61,953 bases of DNA from Evansella tamaricis (GCF_019042215.1 NZ_JAHQCS010000169.1:1-61953), one strand, 5' to 3'. Positions 17,695-28,369 are shown, counted from the first letter of the stretch. Made by a program: numbers and translations. The notes: generated by a model from the letters alone, not told the origin.

Positions 17695-18468
17695 TTATCT
17701 TTTAAATCCACCTTCTGAATGAATAATCTGACCTGTAATCCAATCTGCTTCATCACTCACTAGAAATTTAATTGTTTTTGCAACATCTTTCGGTTCCCCT
17801 ATTCTACCAAAAGGAAACATCGGTTTTAATTGAGTTTTTATTTCCTCTGTCATCCAGCCCGTATCAGTTGGACCTGGGTTTATTGCATTGACTGTTATAC
17901 CTAACGGGGCTAATTCAGCAGACAATGTAATGGTTAGAGCATCTACAGCTCCCTTTGTTGTTGCATATGCTAATTCACCAGGCATTGGTCCTTGAAACTG
18001 ACCCGAAGTAATATTGACTATTCTTCCACCTGATTTCTTATCAAATCTTTGAGCAAATAAACTACTTAGTAGTGTCGTAGCTCGCACATTTACCATGTAA
18101 TGTTTATCTAAAACTTCGGCAGTTATATTAGAAAAATCGTTGTTAGTTGAGTATGCTGCGTTATTAATCAAAATATCAGGATAACCAAGTTGTTCACATA
18201 CTGTATCTAAAAGTTTTGCAGGTGCATCATATTGAGTTAAATCCAATTCCATACATGATACTTTCACACCTTTTGTCAATAATTCCTCTTTAAGTTTCAA
18301 TGGCTCGTTTAAATTAATACTCCATGGCATTTTTTTATCATATTCCGTCCAATAAGTAAAAAAGATATGATATCCCGATTCAGCTAACTCCTTACAAATC
18401 GCTGCTCCAATCCCCTTTAGACGGCTTACACCTGTAACTATTACAATTTTATCTTTTAATTCGTTCAT
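17695..18468 (-). CDS. Short-chain dehydrogenase/reductase
   Basis: NAD(P)-dependent oxidoreductase of 257 aa. The Rossmann start (IVIVTGVSRLKGIGAAICKEL) has a slightly expanded glycine motif. NNAAYS, the serine of NITSG and the Y-A-T-T-K-G catalytic motif are present, as is the PGPTDTGW segment. The close W-I-T-G-Q-I-I-HSEGGF is typical of FabG-like enzymes. The start at 18468 has AGGAGGAATATTT before it. Substrate unknown. Confidence 0.85.
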   Translation of the reverse strand: MNELKDKIVIVTGVSRLKGIGAAICKELAESGYHIFFTYWTEYDKKMPWSINLNEPLKLKEELLTKGVKVSCMELDLTQYDAPAKLLDTVCEQLGYPDILINNAAYSTNNDFSNITAEVLDKHYMVNVRATTLLSSLFAQRFDKKSGGRIVNITSGQFQGPMPGELAYATTKGAVDALTITLSAELAPLGITVNAINPGPTDTGWMTEEIKTQLKPMFPFGRIGEPKDVAKTIKFLVSDEADWITGQIIHSEGGFKR

Positions 18469-18972
18469 AAATATTCCTCCTCTAAATGAGGACGCATTAA
18501 TAAGAACAACAGGAGATATAATTTTTCCAACTAAAAAAGACAGACACATAGGTCATCCATCCTCAAAAAAATGGGATTTTGAAGTCAAATAATGCAGTCC
18601 TTGAATAATTATAGACAGGTAAATAACCCTCATTACTGAGAGTGAATTTAATCCATCCAACACCTAATCATTACAAGTTCGTCCACATTAGAATCTTATC
18701 CCCTTTCAATATCTCCATTATCTATATCTTAACAATAAAGGATAAATAATACAAAATTAAATTTAACCCCATGTTAATTCAGTAAAACTTTCCCTAATTA
18801 TTAGTCGTCTCATTAAAAGCAGGAGTTTCGGAGTAGGAAGAAAAGTCTATCAAATATACATTCTTATTCTTTGAAAAATATTCCCACTGAAAATCCAAGA
18901 AAAAGATACGTCTCAAGTCTTAGAAGAAATACTTCTGCGGGCAAATGTTTCCATTTGTTTCCTCCGTTACAC

Positions 18973-19001
18973 TTGATAATGGAAATGAAAGTTAATATTA
19001 T
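18973..19001 (+). promoter_or_regulatory. Sigma-A promoter of the RND pump
   Basis: TTGATA, 17 bases, TATTAT (18996-19001), 30 bases before the pump's ATG. The rest of 18469-18972 is AT-rich, with no convincing gene or repeat. Confidence 0.65.
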
Positions 19002-19030
19002 TCGCTGGAGAATAGAAAGAAGGAGAAAAT

Positions 19031-22000
19031 ATGAACTTATTAAAATTTATTGTAAAAAGAAAAGTATTGGTTGGTTTAGTAGCCGTCTTCGTGCTAATTG
19101 CAGGCAGTTATGCAATGATGAAACTAGATAAGGAGCTCTTCCCATCCTTGGATTTTGATGGGGCGTATGTGGAAGTAATTGCCGGGGATATGCCTGCCAT
19201 TGAAGTGGAGCGTAATATTACCGACGTCATTGAAAGTAAACTTCAAGGGGTAGATGGGATTGATCAAATTCAATCATCCTCTTCCATAGGAAGAAGTTCG
19301 ATTCAAATCATGATGGAGCGTGGTCGTGGAGAAGAACTGATAAAAGAAGTAGAAACGATTGTAAATTCAGAAACAGCCTCCATGAGTGGAATACAGTATG
19401 CGGAAACGGGACAGTATGGAACAAATCAGAGTTATGAATTTTTCATGGACCTCTCCGATGGGGATATGAAAGAGATGACGGAGTTTGCAAAGAATGTGCT
19501 TGAACCTCGACTAGAAGCTTTGCGGGAAGTGAGGGATGTTTCCCTCCTGGGCACAGAAGAACAAGAAGTAGTAATTGCATTTGATCGGGAAGAAGTTACT
19601 AAAAAAGGTTTAGATATCTCACAAGTAGTAGGTATGATCCAACAGGCTAACCAGGAAGTTACAGTAGGAGAATTGAGTGGTGAACAGAATTCCCCTTCCC
19701 TTAGATGGAATACAAATTTTGAAACAGTAGAATCTGTTGAGACCATGAAAATCCCAACAGAAGAAGGATTTATCGAACTACAGGATATTGCGTCCGTAAA
19801 AGTGGAACCGGTGTCGGGAGGAGTTAACGTCTGGAAGAATGGAACACAAGACTTTATCTTTGTCCAAATTGGTCGAGTGTCTGATGTGACTCAAATTGAT
19901 ATGGCAGAGGCAATCCGTGCTGAAGTGCAGGAGATTGAAAGCGAAGGCCTCGTAAGTGGTTTTAAGATGAACGAGATGGTTGCTCAAGCGGATTATGTTC
20001 AAGAATCAATAGAAGGTGTTAGTTCTAACATTCTCATTGGAGCTATTATTGCTGTTGTCATCTTACTCTTGTTCCTAAGAAATATTAGAGCAACGCTCAT
20101 TGTTGGGTTAGCTATTCCCACTTCCATCTTGCTAACTTTCTTGAGTATGTGGATCTTTGATTACAGCTTTAACATTATTACATTAATAGCCTTAGGACTT
20201 GGAATTGGGATGATGGTGGATTCGTCGATTGTAATCCTTGAATCCATTTATCGGAAAAAAGAGGAAGGTCTTGAAAACTTTGAGGCAGTTATTCAAGGGA
20301 CAAAGGAAGTGGCAACAGCCGTTATCGCCTCCATGTTAACAACGATAGTAGTGTTTGTACCAGTTGGGTTAGTTGGGGGAGAAATGGGCCAATTTATTAT
20401 CATCCTTTCAGCGGTAGTGGCAATCACACTCATTAGCTCAGTTGTTATTTCCTTCACCTTGATTCCAACATTATCAGAAAAGTTTTTGAGAATAAAGGGA
20501 AAAGGGCAGCGGAAAGAGAGCCGATTGATTCGCACCTATAGTACACTCGTCTCCTGGATTGTCCGGAAAAAACGATACAGTTTCGCTGTTATAGCCATTT
20601 TCTTTCTCATGTTTGGAAGTTCTCTGTTCCTGGTGAATAAGATTCCAATGGCAATTTTGCCGGATATGTTAAATAGGTATGCGGAAATAGGAGTCAATGT
20701 GGACGCGGGGATGTCTGTGGAAGAAAAGGATGCCTTTGTAACGGACATTCACGAATCCCTTTCAGGAATTCAAGATGTGGAAAGTAACTTTATCATGGAT
20801 AACGGAAATCTCTTCTATGTCATTGTAAACATGACGAAAGAAGATGCCATTACTAGGGATCAAAAAGAGGTTAACGAAGAAATGTTCAGTGCGTTAAGGG
20901 CATTAGATGAAAAGTACCCTGTTAATGGAGTGTTCAGTGCCATGGAAGGGGGAGGAGGATACCCTGTCCAAGTAAACATTAAAGGGGAGAACTTTGAGCA
21001 ACTTCAGACGATTGCAGCAGATTTTATAGAAGAATTGAACAGTATTGAAGGAATAGTAGGGACAAATAACTCTATTGAACGTACGTCTACAGAAGAAATG
21101 ATCGTTTTCAAAGAGGATGAGATAGAAGACGCCGGTTTATCTGTCATGCAAGTCAAACAAGTGTTAGAGCAAGCCTTTATGGATATGCCTGTTGGTGAAA
21201 TGAAGTTGGAAGATGAGACAGTACCCATGTTAGTCAAGTGGGATAGTTCCATTGAAAGAAAAGGGGATTTACTGGACTTATCGATTCCCACATTCACCGG
21301 AGAAAAAGAATTGACCGACTTTATTGAATTAAGAAGTGTTTCCACACCAAATGAAATAAGACATGTTGACGGCGAACGCTACGTCACTATCTCCGCAGAT
21401 ATTGAAGGAAGAGATCTTGGCGCCATTAATCGAGATGTTCAAAGTGTCATAGATGACTTTGAGGCACCGGTTAATTACAGTGTTGCAGTGGCAGGGGATT
21501 TAGAGCAACAGCAGGAAATGATGATGGAAATGGTACTCGTTCTTGCGATTGCAATCTTCCTGGTGTACTTTGTCATGGCCGTTCAATTTAACCATTTGAT
21601 TCACCCGATTATCGTTATGTCGGTTATACCAATGACCATCGTTGGGGTTATCGCCGGTTTATTTATTACACAGCGTGAACTTAGTTTGTTATCTGCGATG
21701 GGTGTCATTATGTTAATCGGTATCGTCCTAAACAATGCCATCTTATTAATCGACCGTACGAATAAACTGCGCCTGGAAGGGTATGACGTGAAAGACGCAT
21801 TGATTGAAGCTGGGAAAAATCGAATACGGCCTATTTTCATGACGACGTTAACAACTGCAGGGGGAATGCTTCCATTAGCATTGGCGACAGGGACTTCTGG
21901 AAATTATCAAGGACCGATGGCAACAGTCATCATCTCAGGATTATTATTTGCCACCTTGATTACATTGGTGCTTATTCCAGCCGTTTACCGTTTATTTACT

Positions 22001-22099
22001 GCAACAGGAACTGGAATGACGAAATTATTCACCAAAAAAGGTGATAAAAAAAATGTCCAGAAAAAGGATGAAGAAAAACAGTCCATTGCCGCAAGTTAA
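19031..22099 (+). CDS. RND-family efflux transporter (SwrC/AcrB-like)
   Basis: Inner-membrane proton-driven exporter of 1022 aa. It shows the duplicated RND layout: one N-terminal helix, a large extracellular loop, six helices, then the same again. Visible motifs include the helix-4 region (LGIGMMVDSSIVILESIYR) with charged residues for proton relay, and GVIMLIGIVLNNAILLID in the second half. Gram-positive members act without an outer-membrane partner and export surfactants, lipids or bile-like compounds, as SwrC does for surfactin self-resistance. Single-gene unit with its own promoter and terminator. Confidence 0.9.
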   Translation: MNLLKFIVKRKVLVGLVAVFVLIAGSYAMMKLDKELFPSLDFDGAYVEVIAGDMPAIEVERNITDVIESKLQGVDGIDQIQSSSSIGRSSIQIMMERGRGEELIKEVETIVNSETASMSGIQYAETGQYGTNQSYEFFMDLSDGDMKEMTEFAKNVLEPRLEALREVRDVSLLGTEEQEVVIAFDREEVTKKGLDISQVVGMIQQANQEVTVGELSGEQNSPSLRWNTNFETVESVETMKIPTEEGFIELQDIASVKVEPVSGGVNVWKNGTQDFIFVQIGRVSDVTQIDMAEAIRAEVQEIESEGLVSGFKMNEMVAQADYVQESIEGVSSNILIGAIIAVVILLLFLRNIRATLIVGLAIPTSILLTFLSMWIFDYSFNIITLIALGLGIGMMVDSSIVILESIYRKKEEGLENFEAVIQGTKEVATAVIASMLTTIVVFVPVGLVGGEMGQFIIILSAVVAITLISSVVISFTLIPTLSEKFLRIKGKGQRKESRLIRTYSTLVSWIVRKKRYSFAVIAIFFLMFGSSLFLVNKIPMAILPDMLNRYAEIGVNVDAGMSVEEKDAFVTDIHESLSGIQDVESNFIMDNGNLFYVIVNMTKEDAITRDQKEVNEEMFSALRALDEKYPVNGVFSAMEGGGGYPVQVNIKGENFEQLQTIAADFIEELNSIEGIVGTNNSIERTSTEEMIVFKEDEIEDAGLSVMQVKQVLEQAFMDMPVGEMKLEDETVPMLVKWDSSIERKGDLLDLSIPTFTGEKELTDFIELRSVSTPNEIRHVDGERYVTISADIEGRDLGAINRDVQSVIDDFEAPVNYSVAVAGDLEQQQEMMMEMVLVLAIAIFLVYFVMAVQFNHLIHPIIVMSVIPMTIVGVIAGLFITQRELSLLSAMGVIMLIGIVLNNAILLIDRTNKLRLEGYDVKDALIEAGKNRIRPIFMTTLTTAGGMLPLALATGTSGNYQGPMATVIISGLLFATLITLVLIPAVYRLFTATGTGMTKLFTKKGDKKNVQKKDEEKQSIAAS

Positions 22100-22141
22100 T
22101 TGTTCATGTCATTTAATCTTAACGTAATAAAAATTAGAATT

Positions 22142-22175
22142 AATCCACCCGGACGTACTTTCGGGTGGATTTTTT
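22142..22175 (+). terminator. Terminator of the RND pump gene
   Basis: AATCCACCCG pairs with CGGGTGGATT, followed by a T run. Confidence 0.85.
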
Positions 22176-22399
22176 AATATGAAAGAAAGAGTAAGTTTTT
22201 TTAAACTCAGTCTAGGCTACTCAATTGTTCAGAAACGGTTCAAAGTGGACAATAGGAGCAGTAAATCAGTTTCATTTGTCCCAAAAACACCACAATGTGG
22301 ACGGATAATATGTCCTGCGAATCAGTTACAATTGTCCCCAACCAACACTAAAGGTGGAAAGCAGGGCAGAACAGATGATATTCTTTTAGAAGATCTTTT

Positions 22400-22639
22400 C
22401 GCAAACTTTGTTGTTTTAAGAAAAGCTAGGAGAAGTAAAAGGCGGCGACACCAGCGACGAGCATATCCCCATGAATCAGCAACGAGTTGTCTCGACGGAC
22501 AAGACGTCCTATATCGGGCATGTCACAGGACGTGACGTCTTGCCCGATGGACGGATAAGCTACAGAGCAACGTTTTTAGAGGAAGAGACAGGAAAGCGAG
22601 GTGAAGCCCCCGCAGACACGGTTTTCGTCGAGAGAGGCT
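22400..22639. other. Non-coding, GC-richer leader of the tandem array
   Basis: No convincing gene lies between 22176 and 23514. This part is richer in G and C than its surroundings and contains nested inverted repeats, notably ATCGGGCA...TGCCCGAT (about 22511-22549) enclosing GTCAC/GTGAC arms. It leads directly into the 52-bp array. Confidence 0.4.
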
Positions 22640-23156
22640 GAGAAGGATTTCGGTCAGAAGCTGGAGCAACTTGTTCCCGAACGAGAAGATCGAGAAGGGT
22701 TTCGGTCAGAAGCTGTCTCAAGTTGTTCCCGAACGAGAAGGTCGAGAAGGATTTCGGTCAGAAGTTGGAGCAACTTGTGCCCGAACGAGAAGGTCGAGAA
22801 GGATTTCGGTCAGAAGTTGGAGCAACTTGTTCCCGAACGTGGAGGCCGAGAAGTGTTTCGGTCAGAAGCTGGAGCAACTTGTTCCCGAACGTGGAGGCCG
22901 AGAAGTGTTTCGGTCAGAAGCTGGAGCAACTTGTTCCCGAACGAGAAGGTCGAGAAGGATTTCGGTCAGAAGATGACAGCAACTTGTTCCCGAACGAGAA
23001 GGTCGAGAAGTGTTTCGGTCAGAAGCTGTCTCAAGTTGTTCCCGAATGAGGAGAACGAGAAGTGTTTCGGTCAGAAGATGACAGCAACTTGTTCCCGAAC
23101 GGGGAGGCCGAGAAGTGTTTCGGTCAGAAGATGACAGCAACTTGTTCCCGAACGAG
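22640..23156. repeat. Tandem array of about ten 52-53 bp units
   Basis: Units start at 22640, 22692, 22744, 22796, 22848, 22900, 22952, 23005, 23057 and 23110. Each contains GAGAAG..TTTCGGTCAGAAG, a variable arm and TTGTTCCCGAACG. Units with GATGACAGCAAC are 53 long, the others 52. Hairpin arms are visible (AAGTTG/CAACTT, GTTC/GAAC). Variants are shared among non-adjacent units. Because 52 is not a multiple of three, the open frames here are a by-product of the unit rather than a gene. Confidence 0.9.
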
Positions 23157-23242
23157 GCTGTTTCTTCCTCTACTAGTAAAGCTTTGTAGTGTATTCGTCG
23201 AAACAAATCCCAGTGGATTCGACGAAGCAACCCTCTTTGAGG

Positions 23243-23299
23243 CCGTGCCCGCCGGCAAAGAAGACACTGCAAAGAATGAGCAGATGTCGCACTTGTGCC
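23243..23299. repeat. Dispersed repeat CCGTGCCCGSCGGCAAAG, copy 1
   Basis: The stretch through AAGAAGACACTGC and GAGCAGATGTCGCACTTGT is nearly identical to 43399-43455. Bases 23300-23514 hold only the upstream region of the glucosidase gene. Confidence 0.75.
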
Positions 23300-23514
23300 A
23301 GTGGTGAAAGGGAGTGAATTTCGCAAAAATCAACATTGAACGATAACAGAGCATAGAAAATATAACTTTGGCAGCAACTTTCTCGGAAAAGTACTAAATT
23401 GTTAACAAATTATGGTTTTTTGAAACCTATAATCCTCCCAATCCGTCTATACTAGATATAAGTTAAAGAAATAAGGACGGTTACACGAAACTTTTCATAT
23501 GAGGATGATAGAAA

Positions 23515-25959
23515 ATGGATCAAAGAATACTCGATATCCTTGAGCAATTAACACTTGAAGAAAAAGCTGGACTTTGTTCCGGGGCAGATATGTGGAACAC
23601 TAAATCTGTTGAACGGCTTGGAATTCCTTCCATTATGGTTTCGGATGGGCCACATGGTCTTCGAAAACAACCGGATGGAATGGACAATTTCGGACTTCAC
23701 CACAGTTTACCTGCAACTTGTTTTCCAACAGCCAGTGCATTGGGGTCAAGTTGGAATCCTTCCCTCATTCGGGAAGTGGGAGAGGCTATTGCACAAGAAT
23801 GTCTGACACAAGGAGTTTCAGTTCTATTAGGTCCTGGTATTAATATTAAGCGTAATCCCCTTTGCGGGAGGAACTTTGAATACTATTCAGAAGACCCGTA
23901 TCTTACTGGAGAAATGGCAACTGCATTTATTAAAGGTGTCCAATCAAAAGGAATCGGTACATCCATCAAACATTTTGCGGTTAACAACCAGGAGAACTAC
24001 CGTATGACAATCGATGCAGTCGTTGATGAGAGGGCCTTACGGGAGATATATTTATTAGGTTTTGAGATGGCAATAAAAGAAGCGGAACCCTGGACAGTCA
24101 TGTGTGCTTATAACAAAGTCAACGGCACTTACGCCAGTGAAAATAAAAAACTTTTAACAGATATACTGGAAACAGAATGGAACTATGATGGTATGGTGAT
24201 GTCTGATTGGGGTGCAGTGAATGATAGAGTGGAAGGAGTACAATCTGGTCTTCATTTGGAAATGCCAGGTGGGGGATTAGACAATGATAAAAAAATTGTT
24301 GAGGCTGTCAAGAATGGCACCATGTCTATGGAAGTACTAGATAAAGCGGTAGCAAAGTTGCTCCAACTCATTCTTAATGGGGAATCAAATAAAGATACGA
24401 AGGCGTCATTTGATCAAGAGTCTCACCATCAATTAGCTATAAAAGCAGCAAAGGACTCTGCGGTCTTATTAAAAAATGAAAATGGCATCCTTCCGTTAAC
24501 GAAAGATAAAAAGAAGTACGCCTTAATAGGTGATCTTGCCGTTCACTCTCGATACCAGGGAAGTGGAAGTTCCCTCATTAACCCAACGATGATAGATAGT
24601 GTATATGATGCTTTCACTGAAAAGGGAATTGACTTTCAATATGCTAAGGGATACGACAGGATAGATGGAAAAACAGATTTGGATCTCGTTTACGAAGCAG
24701 TGGAGCAAGCAAAGGATTCAGATGTTGCTATTATTGTAGCTGGATTACCGGCACTTGCAGAATCGGAAGGCTTTGATCGAGATCATATGAAGTTACCCCT
24801 TAACCAAACGGAATTAATTAAAGAAATTTCAGCCGTTCATGACAATGTTGTCATCGTACTCGTTGGTGGGGCACCGGTAGAAATGCCTTGGATTAGTGAA
24901 GTGAGAGGTTTGTTAAATTTATATCTCGCAGGACAAGGAATTGGAAGTGCAGCCGTTGATTTATTATTTGGGATCCATAATCCTAGCGGAAAACTGGCAG
25001 AAACTTTCGGGAAGACGTATGAAGATTATCCATCTGCATCTTATTTTCCAGAAGGGCCAGCTACAGTGGAGTATCGGGAAAGTATTTATGTGGGATATCG
25101 CTATTTTGATACGGCGAAAGTAGAACCGCTATTTCCATTTGGGTATGGATTATCGTACACCACTTTCCGTTTCTCAAATCTTGTTTTATCCGAAAGAGAA
25201 ATAGATGAAAATGGTACACTTGAAGTGAGCGTTAATGTAACCAATAGTGGGGACCGTCCTGGTGCGGAAGTGGTCCAATTATATGTAAAAGATACTACAT
25301 CCCACGTCTTTAAAGCAGAGAAGGAATTGAAAAGGTTTCAAAAAGTATTTTTACAACCTGGTGAAACCGTTACGTGTCAATTTGAATTGGACAGAAGAGC
25401 GTTCTCCTTTTATAACGTGGATATGGAAGATTGGTGTGTTATAAGTGGAGAGTACGAGATACTGATTGGCTCGTCCAGCAGAGATATCTTTGAACAGTCA
25501 ATCGTTAAAGTATTGGGCAAGGAGTTTCAAATGCCATATGAGGGAAAGAATATCCCTTCTTTCTTAACACCTCCGTACCCTTTTAAAGCTCAAGACAGGG
25601 AGTTTGCCATTGTCTACGGGAAGTCCTTACCTAGTAAGGCAACCTTTCCAGGAGAGGAATTTTCATATGATTCAACTTTAAAGGAAATCTCCAGTACATT
25701 TGTTGGAAAAAAAGTTCATGATGCAATTATTAAACAAATAACTCGGCCTTATCGTGAAATGGAAGATGAAAATGCAGTGGTTTCAAAGAATATGATGAAG
25801 AAAATGATTCCAAATCATCCGTTGAGAAGTCTAGCCATATCCAGTAATGGTGCTCTAACCTTTGGAATGTTGGATGGGTTACTTCTAATTTTAAATCGAA
25901 AACGAATTAAGGGAACAGGGAAACTTATCAAAGAAACAATTAGAAATAAGGTTCAGTAA
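23515..25959 (+). CDS. Glycoside hydrolase family 3 beta-glucosidase
   Basis: Cytoplasmic GH3 enzyme of 814 aa with no signal peptide. The N-terminal TIM-barrel part has VSDGPHGLRK, KHFAVNNQE and GMVMSDWGA, where Asp231 is the expected nucleophile. The alpha/beta sandwich follows (residues about 310-530), then a fibronectin-III-like domain (GADVVQLYV-like GAEVVQLYVKD; KELKRFQKV), as in bacterial beta-glucosidases. A C-terminal tail of about 150 residues after the Fn3 domain is longer than in minimal members. It likely hydrolyses imported beta-glucosides or oligosaccharides. GAGGATG precedes the start. Confidence 0.9.
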   Translation: MDQRILDILEQLTLEEKAGLCSGADMWNTKSVERLGIPSIMVSDGPHGLRKQPDGMDNFGLHHSLPATCFPTASALGSSWNPSLIREVGEAIAQECLTQGVSVLLGPGINIKRNPLCGRNFEYYSEDPYLTGEMATAFIKGVQSKGIGTSIKHFAVNNQENYRMTIDAVVDERALREIYLLGFEMAIKEAEPWTVMCAYNKVNGTYASENKKLLTDILETEWNYDGMVMSDWGAVNDRVEGVQSGLHLEMPGGGLDNDKKIVEAVKNGTMSMEVLDKAVAKLLQLILNGESNKDTKASFDQESHHQLAIKAAKDSAVLLKNENGILPLTKDKKKYALIGDLAVHSRYQGSGSSLINPTMIDSVYDAFTEKGIDFQYAKGYDRIDGKTDLDLVYEAVEQAKDSDVAIIVAGLPALAESEGFDRDHMKLPLNQTELIKEISAVHDNVVIVLVGGAPVEMPWISEVRGLLNLYLAGQGIGSAAVDLLFGIHNPSGKLAETFGKTYEDYPSASYFPEGPATVEYRESIYVGYRYFDTAKVEPLFPFGYGLSYTTFRFSNLVLSEREIDENGTLEVSVNVTNSGDRPGAEVVQLYVKDTTSHVFKAEKELKRFQKVFLQPGETVTCQFELDRRAFSFYNVDMEDWCVISGEYEILIGSSSRDIFEQSIVKVLGKEFQMPYEGKNIPSFLTPPYPFKAQDREFAIVYGKSLPSKATFPGEEFSYDSTLKEISSTFVGKKVHDAIIKQITRPYREMEDENAVVSKNMMKKMIPNHPLRSLAISSNGALTFGMLDGLLLILNRKRIKGTGKLIKETIRNKVQ

Positions 25960-26059
25960 CTTGTGTTCAAGTAGTATTTGTTGCAGAACATTAAAAATAG
26001 TAATCCTAAAGTATGAATTTCTATAAAAATCTTTGTTTTTCATCATTTTTAACAAGGAA

Positions 26060-26111
26060 AAACGTAGTGGGAATCGTATTAGTATAATACCGAATCTCAC
26101 TGCGTTTCTTT
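26060..26111 (+). terminator. Terminator of the glucosidase gene
   Basis: A 17-bp stem (AAACGTAGTGGGAATCG with CGAATCTCACTGCGTTT, one mismatch and G-T pairs) followed by CTTT. Confidence 0.7.
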
Positions 26112-26138
26112 GTATCTTCGCAAATAGGAGGAAAAATA

Positions 26139-28340
26139 ATGAAAAATCCATCCATTGACTATGAACCGATATTTAAATATGCGTTTGATAATGCAGCTAT
26201 TGGTATGGCAATTGCAAGTTTGGACGGGAGAGCTATTAAAGTAAATGCGAAGATCAGTGAAATTTTAGGATATTCGGAAGAAGAACTAAAGGAAATGACT
26301 TTTGAAAAATATACACACCAAGATGATTTAGAAAGAAACGTACAGCTTATTCAAGAAGTGTTAACGGGAATAAGGGATTCCTATGAGATGGAAAAACGAA
26401 TTCGTCAGAAAAATGGTAAATATAAATGGATATCTGTTCGAGTTTCTTTAGTAACCGACGAATCGGGACAACCTAAATTTTTTATTTCTCAAACGAAAGA
26501 TATTACAGACGAAAAAAGGATAGAGTTAAAGCTACATGAAATTGATCGGCAAAACCAAATGATAGCGGATCACTCCCTCGATATCATTGCAATACATAAC
26601 CGGGATGGACGATGTCAGTTTATCTCTTCTGCTTGTAAAACTTTATTGGGGTATGAACCAGAAGAACTTATAGGGAAATCATGTTTTGCTTTTTGCCATC
26701 CGGAAGACCAAAAATACATTCAAAGACATATTAGGGAGATATCAAAAGGTAAAAATATATCCCCTTTACTTTATCGTGTGAGAAGAAAAGACGGGGAGTA
26801 CCGATGGTTGGAAACAACTGCCAAAGGAATCGTTAATGACACTGGAAAAATGATAGAGATCCTCTCTTTTACAAGAGATATTACAAGGAGGAAGCAATCA
26901 GAATTACTACTTAAGGAGAGTGAAATTCGTTATAAGTCACTTTTTGACTATCATCCTGATATGATTTTTTCAATGGATCTAATGGGGTATTATACATCCA
27001 TAAACCATGCTTTTCAAAAGGTATTGGGTTATAAGGAACAGGAGATATTACATGGGAAATTCAGTTTTTTAGATCTGTTTTCTGAAGATTTTGTTGAACA
27101 AGCGAGGTTCCATTTTAATTTGGCCGCAAGCGGTATTGTCCAACGATTTGAAGCGACTGCTCTTAATAAAAATAAAAAACCGATTGTGTTTGATGTTACT
27201 AATATTCCTATTATCGTAGATGGAAAAGTGGTAGGGGTCTATGGAATTGCCAGGAATATAAGTTACCGGAAACAAGCGGAAAAGAATTTAAAGGAGACAA
27301 AAAAACAACTGGAATCTTTCATAGATCATAATATAGATCCCATATTGATTTTTAACAAAGATGGATTTCTGGTGAAGGTGAACGAAGCTTTTGAAACCAC
27401 TTACGGATGGAAAGGTTATGAACTATTAGGCCAAACTTATTTTTCATTGCCGTTTATTCCATTGGAAGAATTGGATGGTGTGGAAAACTATATTCAGAGA
27501 ATCAAACAAGGTTCTAAAATTAAAAAAATGGAAACAAAACGTCTGAAAAAAGATGGAACCCTCATCAGTGTGGATGCGTCGGGATTTCCGATTCGGGATG
27601 AAGAAGGAGGACTCATCGCCTGGGCAATTATTTTAAGGGATATATCTGATGCAAAGTTAGCGGAAGAGATGATGATTAATTCGGAGAAACTGTCCATTGC
27701 TGGCCAATTAGCAGCTGGCATTGCACATGAAATTCGCAATCCAATGACTGCTATCAAAGGGTTTATTCAATTGATGAGACCGGAATACACCACGAAGAAA
27801 CAGTACTTTGATATTATTACAGCTGAAATCGAGCGGATTGAAACGATCGTTAGTGAGCTGCTCATATTATCAAAGCCTCAAGAGCTTAACTACACAAAGA
27901 CTGACATTCTCCTGTTACTATCTGAGATTACTACTCTCCTAAAAACACAAGCTATATTAAAAAACGTAGAAATTATTGGAGAATATACTTCAACCCCAAT
28001 CTATATTTACTGTGAAAAAAATCAGATTAAACAAGTTTGTATTAATATTATAAAAAACGGAATTGAAGCTATGCCTGATGGCGGGGAAATTCGAATACAG
28101 GTTAAAAAAGAGAAAGATGGGGTTATTCTATCATTTTTAGATGAAGGTGTAGGTATCTCAAAGGAATTGTTGGAGAAACTTGGAGAACCATTCTACACTA
28201 CGAAGGAAAAGGGTACAGGACTAGGGTTTATGGTCAGTAAAAAAATTATAGAAAATCATGGTGGCAACATAAAAGTGTCAAGTGAACTTGGAAAAGGTAC
28301 AACAATAGAAGTGTACTTGCCAAGTCACAGAAAAAAATAA
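26139..28340 (+). CDS. Multi-PAS sensor histidine kinase (KinA/KinE-like)
   Basis: Soluble histidine kinase of 733 aa without membrane segments. Four PAS domains are visible at about residues 10-125, 140-250, 265-375 and 390-505, each with the GY.EEEL-type core. They are followed by a HisKA domain with AAGIAHEIRNPM (phospho-His530) and an HATPase domain (NIIKNGIEAMPDGG, DEGVGISKE, GTGLGFMVSKKI). This architecture is that of the Bacillus phosphorelay kinases feeding Spo0F at sporulation onset. No response regulator gene is adjacent, consistent with an orphan kinase. Confidence 0.87.
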   Translation: MKNPSIDYEPIFKYAFDNAAIGMAIASLDGRAIKVNAKISEILGYSEEELKEMTFEKYTHQDDLERNVQLIQEVLTGIRDSYEMEKRIRQKNGKYKWISVRVSLVTDESGQPKFFISQTKDITDEKRIELKLHEIDRQNQMIADHSLDIIAIHNRDGRCQFISSACKTLLGYEPEELIGKSCFAFCHPEDQKYIQRHIREISKGKNISPLLYRVRRKDGEYRWLETTAKGIVNDTGKMIEILSFTRDITRRKQSELLLKESEIRYKSLFDYHPDMIFSMDLMGYYTSINHAFQKVLGYKEQEILHGKFSFLDLFSEDFVEQARFHFNLAASGIVQRFEATALNKNKKPIVFDVTNIPIIVDGKVVGVYGIARNISYRKQAEKNLKETKKQLESFIDHNIDPILIFNKDGFLVKVNEAFETTYGWKGYELLGQTYFSLPFIPLEELDGVENYIQRIKQGSKIKKMETKRLKKDGTLISVDASGFPIRDEEGGLIAWAIILRDISDAKLAEEMMINSEKLSIAGQLAAGIAHEIRNPMTAIKGFIQLMRPEYTTKKQYFDIITAEIERIETIVSELLILSKPQELNYTKTDILLLLSEITTLLKTQAILKNVEIIGEYTSTPIYIYCEKNQIKQVCINIIKNGIEAMPDGGEIRIQVKKEKDGVILSFLDEGVGISKELLEKLGEPFYTTKEKGTGLGFMVSKKIIENHGGNIKVSSELGKGTTIEVYLPSHRKK

Positions 28341-28369
28341 CGCTATGATGTTAAGAAAGGGAGATGACG

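Noticed and set aside
18871-19131. 86-codon frame upstream of and overlapping the RND pump start
   Set aside because: It covers the pump's promoter and ribosome binding site and ends inside the pump gene in another frame.
22179-22535. 118-codon frame after the RND pump
   Set aside because: No family resemblance, a start inside the terminator tail, and passage through the inverted-repeat region argue against a gene.
22601-23134. Long open frames across the 52-bp array, in several frames and on both strands
   Set aside because: The repeat unit has almost no stop codons in any frame and a length not divisible by three, so openness is automatic; no frame has a convincing start or family resemblance.
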